This document shows, piece by piece, positions 43,591 to 48,088 of a DNA stretch of 48,088 nucleotides (position 1 is the stretch's first letter; every line of letters begins with the position of its first letter). The DNA is from Candidatus Choladousia intestinigallinarum. GTDB taxonomy: Bacteria; Bacillota; Clostridia; Lachnospirales; Lachnospiraceae. The stretch lies in NCBI GenBank assembly GCA_018712605.1, contig DVGR01000149.1:1-48088 (forward strand), read 5' to 3'. The notes beneath the pieces are model-generated. The model saw only the letters and a list, made by a program, of their open reading frames with translations, did no database searches and was not told the DNA's origin. The translations under genes and the position numbers were made by a program.

Positions 43591-44637
43591 ATGGAAGGAA
43601 AGATGAAAGTAGCGGTCATGACAGATGTCATGAAAATGGAATTGACACAGCGGGATATACCGCAGCCTAAAGACGATGAGGTCTTGGTGAAGGTGGAGTA
43701 TGTGGGCGTGTGCGGTTCTGACCTTCATTACTATGAGGCAGGCGGGATTGGAGCGAATATCGTACATCCTCCCTTCGTGCTGGGCCATGAAGCGGGCGGC
43801 ACTGTGGTAGAGGTAGGAAAAGACGTAAAGAACCTTAAAGTGGGAGACAGAGTGGCTCTGGAGCCAGGCAAGACCTGTGGAAAGTGCATTTTCTGCAAGA
43901 CCGGAAGATATAATCTTTGCCCTGATGTAATTTTCTTCGCCACACCGCCTATAGACGGCGTGTTCCAGGAGTACGTGGCCCACGAAGCAGGCCTTTGCTT
44001 TAAGATTCCAGACAACATGGATACTATGGAGGCTGCTCTGATTGAGCCTCTGTCCGTAGGATTCCATGCGGCCCGTCAGGGTGACGCCCATATGGGACAG
44101 ACAGCGGTTGTGACTGGCGCCGGCTGTATCGGCCTGGTATCCATGATGGCCCTGAAAGCCATGGGCGTTACGAAGGTGATCGTGGTAGATATTATGCAGA
44201 AGCGTCTGGACAAGGCCCTGGAACTGGGAGCAACTCACGTAATCAATGGGAAGGAACAGGATACAGTGGCGGAAGTGCTGAAGCTTACAGATGGACTTGG
44301 CCCGGATCTTGTCATTGAGACTGCAGGTACAGAGATCACCACCCGCCAGGCAGTTCAGTTCGTGCAGAGAGGCGGCACCATTGTTCTGGTAGGATATTCT
44401 GCCTCAGGAGAAGAAACGCTTCCCATGAGCCTGGCCCTGGACAAAGAAATTACCTTTAAGACTGTATTCCGCTACCGTCATATTTACCCGGTAGCCATTG
44501 AGGCAGTGGCTTCCGGCAAGGTGAATCTGAAGGGAATCGTGACCAATGTATTTACTTTAGATGAGATTGAGGAAGGCATGAATCAGAGTGTGAAGAATAA
44601 GGCTGACATCGTGAAATCGGTGATCAAGATCTGTTAG
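43591..44637 (+). CDS. Zinc-dependent polyol (xylitol/sorbitol-type) dehydrogenase 2
   Basis: The 348-residue MDR enzyme has catalytic zinc motifs CGSDLHYYEAGGIG and GHEAGG, a structural zinc lobe CGKCIFCKTGRYNLC and a Rossmann region VTGAGCIGLVSM. The layout LHYYEAGG-IG and GDRVALEPG is that of the sorbitol/xylitol dehydrogenase group. The first dehydrogenase differs at these motifs, so the two probably act on different steps or substrates. ATG 43591 has AGGAGGG 7 nt upstream; ATG 43570 has no such site. Confidence 0.9.
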   Translation: MEGKMKVAVMTDVMKMELTQRDIPQPKDDEVLVKVEYVGVCGSDLHYYEAGGIGANIVHPPFVLGHEAGGTVVEVGKDVKNLKVGDRVALEPGKTCGKCIFCKTGRYNLCPDVIFFATPPIDGVFQEYVAHEAGLCFKIPDNMDTMEAALIEPLSVGFHAARQGDAHMGQTAVVTGAGCIGLVSMMALKAMGVTKVIVVDIMQKRLDKALELGATHVINGKEQDTVAEVLKLTDGLGPDLVIETAGTEITTRQAVQFVQRGGTIVLVGYSASGEETLPMSLALDKEITFKTVFRYRHIYPVAIEAVASGKVNLKGIVTNVFTLDEIEEGMNQSVKNKADIVKSVIKIC

Positions 44638-44672
44638 CATTCTTGTAAAACAAATACACGGAAGTTTCAAAG

Positions 44673-44715
44673 CAGGGCGCCATAGTCTGAATGCAGACCC
44701 ATGGCGCCCTGTTTT
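44673..44715 (+). terminator. Hairpin after dehydrogenase 2
   Basis: CAGGGCGCCATAGTCTG (44673-44689) and CAGACCCATGGCGCCCTG (44694-44711) form a stem of about 16 bp with small mismatches, followed by TTTTC. It lies 38 nt before the next gene, leaving no room for a promoter, so read-through must supply that gene. Confidence 0.78.
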
Positions 44716-44748
44716 CAAGAAGACAGCAAGTATAAGGAGAAAGTGATT

Positions 44749-46140
44749 TTGAATATTATATACAGCAAGGTAAACCCTCCCCAAAAGCAGGAGGATTATT
44801 TCCCTGTGGATCTGACATCGGAAACCATGGGAGAACATTTTAGGAAGGTTATGGAAAAGGTACGGGAACAGAATCTGGATGCACTGGTGATTTATGCGGA
44901 CCGGGAGCACGGCGCAAACTTCGCCTACCTTACAGGCTTTGAGCCCAGATTTGAGGAAGCCCTTCTGATCCTGCACAGAGATGAAAAAGCATACCTGATG
45001 CTGGGAAATGAGAATCTGAAGATGTGCCGGTACAGCTTTGTAAAAGCAGAGCTGATTCACTGCCCCTATTTTTCGCTTCCCTGCCAGCCTATGGTTCCTG
45101 AGAAACCTATGCGGTCTTTTATGGAGGATGCCGGACTGAAAAAGGGGATGAAGATTGGCTGCTGCGGATGGAAATATTTTACCAGCTCCACCCAGGACAA
45201 TCAGAAAATCTTTGATATTTCGTCCTTTATTATAGAGGCGATCCGTGAGGCGGTTCCCGGCGGCGTTCTTGTAAACGCCAGCGGGATTTTCCTGGATCCT
45301 GTGCAGGGAGTACGCCATATTATGAACGCAAACGAGATTGCCCATTATGAATTTGCCGCCGGGCTGGCTTCCTCCAGAGTTCGGGAAGCCTTGGATGCGG
45401 TGACTCCCGGCAGGACAGAAATGGAAATCGCCCATCTGCTGGCTGCTTTTGGCCAGCCGATTACGGTAACCACCATAACGGCAGCCGGGGAGCGGTTCAC
45501 AAATGGGGTTGTTTTTCCCAGGAACAAAAAGATATCCCTGGGAGATAAATTCTCTATGACCCTTGGACTTAGGGGCGGCTCATCTTCCCGGGCGGCCATA
45601 GTGGCCCGGACAGAGGAGGATTTGCCCCAAGGACAGAAGGATTACATAGAAAAAGTAGCTGCCCCATACTTTAAAGCGGCTGCAGCCTGGTATGAGAAGG
45701 TGGGAATCGGCGTATCCTGCAGCGACGTCTATGACACCATGGAGAAGATTTTCCCTAAGGAAACGTATCACTGGACTTTGAACCCAGGTCACTATACAGA
45801 TCAGGAAGAGTGGTCTTCCTCGCCCATGTACCATGGTTCCCAGGCTGTGCTGGAAAGCGGCATGCTCCTTCAGATGGATCTAATACCTTCCGTACCCGGT
45901 TACTGCGGGGTGGGAGCGGAGGATGGAATCGCCATCGCAGACGAGAGATTGCGCCTTACTCTGAAGGAGAAATATCCCGACACCTGGAGAAGATTCCAGG
46001 CACGTCGGGAATATATGAGGGAAGAGCTGGGAATCCGTCTCAGGGAAGAGATCCTTCCTATGAGTGATATCTGCGGCTATCTGCGCCCTCTGCTATTAAA
46101 CCATGAGTATGCGCTGAAAGTGGAAAGAACACAGGAATAA
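44749..46140 (+). CDS. M24 (aminopeptidase P/creatinase)-fold protein with degenerate metal site
   Basis: The 463-residue protein has the two-domain M24 layout: an N-terminal creatinase-like domain (about residues 1-165, ALVIYADREHGANFAYLTGF) and a pita-bread domain. The usual metal Asp pair of the D-x(8-12)-D motif is not seen; the matching stretch reads GDKFSMTLGLRGGSSSRAAIV. Later ligands are also irregular (NPGHYTDQEEW, QMDLIP). Creatinase itself works without metal, so a metal-independent hydrolase is possible. TTG 44749 has AAGGAG 9 nt upstream and is the best start; GTG 44743 is too close. Confidence 0.75.
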   Translation: MNIIYSKVNPPQKQEDYFPVDLTSETMGEHFRKVMEKVREQNLDALVIYADREHGANFAYLTGFEPRFEEALLILHRDEKAYLMLGNENLKMCRYSFVKAELIHCPYFSLPCQPMVPEKPMRSFMEDAGLKKGMKIGCCGWKYFTSSTQDNQKIFDISSFIIEAIREAVPGGVLVNASGIFLDPVQGVRHIMNANEIAHYEFAAGLASSRVREALDAVTPGRTEMEIAHLLAAFGQPITVTTITAAGERFTNGVVFPRNKKISLGDKFSMTLGLRGGSSSRAAIVARTEEDLPQGQKDYIEKVAAPYFKAAAAWYEKVGIGVSCSDVYDTMEKIFPKETYHWTLNPGHYTDQEEWSSSPMYHGSQAVLESGMLLQMDLIPSVPGYCGVGAEDGIAIADERLRLTLKEKYPDTWRRFQARREYMREELGIRLREEILPMSDICGYLRPLLLNHEYALKVERTQE

Positions 46141-46153
46141 GATGGAATGAGAG

Positions 46154-46200
46154 GATCGGGGAAGGCACCTGCGCTGATGCCTGCTCCGGTCCGGCTTTTT
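46154..46200. terminator. Terminator after the M24 gene
   Basis: GATCGGGGAAGGC (46154-46166) pairs with GCCTGCTCCGGTC (46179-46191) with two G-U pairs and one mismatch, followed by CGG and five T. Confidence 0.65.
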
Positions 46201-46209
46201 CTTTGTCCT

Positions 46210-46803
46210 TTAATTTCCCTTAGCTGCTTTTTCGGCAAATTCCGTTGTCACAAGCGCTTCGTAGGGGACACGTTCTTCCAGCTCCTGGGCGCTCTCAAGA
46301 ATATCCTGAAGCAGCTCAAAGCTTTCTTCCTCAAAGATCAGATTTTCCTTCCAGGTATCCTGCTCGTAATATCTGGTCACGATGGTGGTAATCGTTTCTA
46401 CATCTGTCTCCGGGAACTGGGGAGCAATGACGGAGGCGATTTCCTCCGGCGTGTGGCTGTTTACGTAGTCCATGCCTTTTTGGAGGGCGTTGGTAAAGCC
46501 CTGAATCAGCTCTGGATTTTCCGCAATAAATCCTTCCTTTGCACAGTAGGCTGTGTACGGAACATAGCCGGAGTCCGTTCCCAGGGAGGCTACTACATAC
46601 CCGACGCCCTCCTGCTCCAGCGTCGTCGCGCCCGGCTCAAATTCGATCGTAAACTCTCCCTGCCCGCCGGAGAATGCGGCCGCGGTGGAGCCGAAATCAA
46701 TGCTCTGGTCTATGTTGACCTCTGAGGGGTCGATTCCGTTTTCCATGAGAATATACTCAAAAACCATCTCAGGCATTCCGCCTGTCTGCCCTACCATGAT
46801 GAA
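46210..46803 (-). pseudogene. 3' remnant of an NMT1/SsuA-type ABC substrate-binding protein gene
   Basis: About 197 C-terminal residues match the second lobe of nitrate/sulfonate/taurine-type binding proteins, including GGMPEM, SGYVPYTAYCAKEGFI, and APQFPETDVETI. The 5' part with signal peptide and first lobe is not here and should lie beyond the far end of the integrated element. No ATPase or permease for it lies in the window. Confidence 0.82.
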
Positions 46804-48087
46804 TATTTTTTCCACATCACGCAGTTTTTGTCGAGAAGCGACAATTCTGTAAGGATAATGATAAATTCCGGTCTTTTCGACAAGCCCCAGCTCCAATAGG
46901 TGCTCCATGTAAGTAACGAATTTTTTCTTGTGCATGGGATAGCCCATGGCTTTCAGGCTATCGGAAAGGAATTTCACAGAGGTAAAACCTGTTTCGTCCT
47001 TTTCCAGAAGCCGGATTGCCTCGATCAGCATGGTCAGTTTCAGGTTTTCTTTATCGGCCTTGAAATCGTAGGTCGCCAGATTGCCAAGACCATGTTTTAA
47101 GTAAATATCCACATTTCCGTCTTTATCGACAATGATTTTTTCCACAAGCACCTCAATATCCGTCCGTGTCAGAGCTTTTTGCTCCAATACCTCATTTAGA
47201 ATATCGAGAGCCGTTTGAAGATTGGGCTTGATGGTCGCCGCCGGGATATGCGGTTCTTTTGTCAAATCCTGCAAAGTCTTTTCGATGGCTGAAATACATT
47301 CCATTTTGTCTGCCTGCAAGGAAGCGTAGGTCTCGTTGATAATTTCATTCATATCCGGGTTGGCGGTAATTTCCTTTATCTTTTGAGTAACCAGTGTTTT
47401 CAATTCTTTTTTGAGCTTTTCCAGCTCAATTTCAAGTCGTTGCTGGCTATCATCAGCAGAGAACGTATCGGCTTTCAGTTTTGACAAATCAAAGTTTTGA
47501 ATCATGTCTGCCAAACTGTCCCGGCAAAGTGTAAGGTATTTAATCAGTGCGTCCACAAGGGTTTCCTGCGTCACTAAATGAGCATGACCGCAAAATTGCT
47601 TTCCTTTTTTATTATAAGTGCCGCAGACATAATATTTCCCACGGTTGGGGCGGTTGATGGCGGTCAGTTTCATGCCGCAGTCTTTGCAGTACAAACACCC
47701 GGAAAAAATATTTATATGCTTTCTCTGACCTCTGTACCGGCTGTGATGGCGGCTGTCCTTGACTTCAAAGAGTAACTTCATAGTATCATCATCAAATATT
47801 TTTGGATGGTGATTATAAAACACATACTGCTGGTCTTTCGGAACCTTTTTATCTTTTCCGTTGATTGTGACACGTTCCCGTTTATGAGTGCGAAGGATTC
47901 CGTTGTGATAGTCATTGAAAAGCGTGTCTTTTACCATGCCATAGCTCCACATATAAGCGACTTCTCTATTATAGGGAAGCCCCAGAGCTTCATACCGCTC
48001 TTTTTGTAACATAGTAGGCGTGGGAACGCCTCGTTCTGAAAGGATTTCGGCCGTTCTGCGTATTCCGTTCCCTTCCAGATAAAGGTC
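46210..48087 (-). CDS. Chimeric frame: large serine recombinase read into an ABC substrate-binding protein remnant
   Basis: The frame is open past the right edge, so the resolvase domain is missing. Upstream of the ATG at 48012 it already reads EGNGIRRTAEILSERGVPTP, the recombinase-domain pattern. From that ATG, residues 1-403 are recombinase: the rest of that domain, a zinc ribbon (CLYCKDCG...CGTYNKKGKQFCG, about 107-141), a long coiled coil (about 190-260) and a helical tail. From about residue 404 the sequence changes to a nitrate/sulfonate-type binding protein (GQTGGMPEMVFEYIL, FTIEFEPGATTLEQEGVGYVVAS, LVTTEFAEKA). The fusion most likely arose by insertion of the element into that gene. 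A functional fused protein is unlikely. Confidence 0.85.
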   Translation of the reverse strand, partial: DLYLEGNGIRRTAEILSERGVPTPTMLQKERYEALGLPYNREVAYMWSYGMVKDTLFNDYHNGILRTHKRERVTINGKDKKVPKDQQYVFYNHHPKIFDDDTMKLLFEVKDSRHHSRYRGQRKHINIFSGCLYCKDCGMKLTAINRPNRGKYYVCGTYNKKGKQFCGHAHLVTQETLVDALIKYLTLCRDSLADMIQNFDLSKLKADTFSADDSQQRLEIELEKLKKELKTLVTQKIKEITANPDMNEIINETYASLQADKMECISAIEKTLQDLTKEPHIPAATIKPNLQTALDILNEVLEQKALTRTDIEVLVEKIIVDKDGNVDIYLKHGLGNLATYDFKADKENLKLTMLIEAIRLLEKDETGFTSVKFLSDSLKAMGYPMHKKKFVTYMEHLLELGLVEKTGIYHYPYRIVASRQKLRDVEKIFIMVGQTGGMPEMVFEYILMENGIDPSEVNIDQSIDFGSTAAAFSGGQGEFTIEFEPGATTLEQEGVGYVVASLGTDSGYVPYTAYCAKEGFIAENPELIQGFTNALQKGMDYVNSHTPEEIASVIAPQFPETDVETITTIVTRYYEQDTWKENLIFEEESFELLQDILESAQELEERVPYEALVTTEFAEKAAKGN

Positions 48088-48088
48088 T
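46800..48088 (-). mobile_element. End of an integrative element with large serine recombinase
   Basis: The recombinase is the last gene of the element and reads toward the attachment site. The boundary lies near 46795-46815, where recombinase-type sequence (RDVEKIF) meets binding-protein sequence (GQTGG). The element side is visibly richer in A and T than the flanking genes. The exact core dinucleotide cannot be fixed without the other end. Confidence 0.75.

Noticed and set aside
43384-44238. 284-residue minus-strand open frame
   Set aside because: It is antisense to the polyol dehydrogenase and has no family resemblance.

Overview
The window looks like the chromosome of a gut-type anaerobic Firmicute, most likely a Lachnospiraceae/Clostridia member. 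This is inferred from gene content: a class III anaerobic ribonucleotide reductase, a T-box leader, indirect Asn-tRNA synthesis through GatCAB, the LL-DAP aminotransferase (dapL) lysine route, an ANTAR regulator beside glnA, strong AGGAGG ribosome binding sites, and sigma-A promoters with 17-bp spacers. No rRNA, tRNA or CRISPR array was seen.

Region 1 (1-11054) is one long plus-strand operon for a bacterial microcompartment that degrades ethanolamine. It begins with the tail of a LarA-like (nickel-pincer racemase) gene and continues eutA, eutB, eutC, eutL, eutE, eutM, eutT, pduL, eutN, pduS, pduT, eutS, eutP. EutBC with adenosylcobalamin splits ethanolamine into ammonia and acetaldehyde. EutE makes acetyl-CoA, PduL makes acetyl phosphate, EutT and PduS supply and reduce cobalamin, and EutL/M/N/S and PduT form the shell. 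The set mixes Eut enzymes with Pdu-type electron-transfer parts. No eutH, eutG, eutVW or eutQ gene is visible.

Region 2 (11055-17001) holds glnA, an ANTAR regulator with a degenerate receiver, dapF and dapL, then a nucleoside hydrolase coupled to an ECF S component. GlnA would assimilate the ammonia released upstream, but a functional link is inference.

Region 3 (17025-24586) is about asparagine. asnA (minus strand) diverges from a T-box leader, probably reading an Asn codon, that precedes an archaeal-type aspartyl-tRNA synthetase, an unknown zinc-ribbon membrane protein, and gatC-gatA-gatB.

Region 4 (24600-36668) contains a deacetylase-like lipoprotein, nrdD behind a promoter with two candidate NrdR boxes, two SH3 lipoproteins with Ser/Glu/Thr/Gln linkers and look-alike promoters, a GntR-ABC transporter operon, a pyridoxal kinase and an amidohydrolase.

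Region 5 (36700-46140) is a sugar/polyol catabolic island: a ROK regulator, a NimA-like flavoprotein, two zinc alcohol/polyol dehydrogenases flanking a ribose-type ABC transporter, and an M24-fold protein with poor metal ligands.

Region 6 (46210-48088, minus strand) is the end of an integrative element. Its large serine recombinase reads in frame into the 3' part of a nitrate/sulfonate-type ABC substrate-binding protein gene, apparently split by the insertion. A dispersed intergenic repeat occurs three times (near 17080, 18633 and 36708), each time just after an intrinsic terminator.
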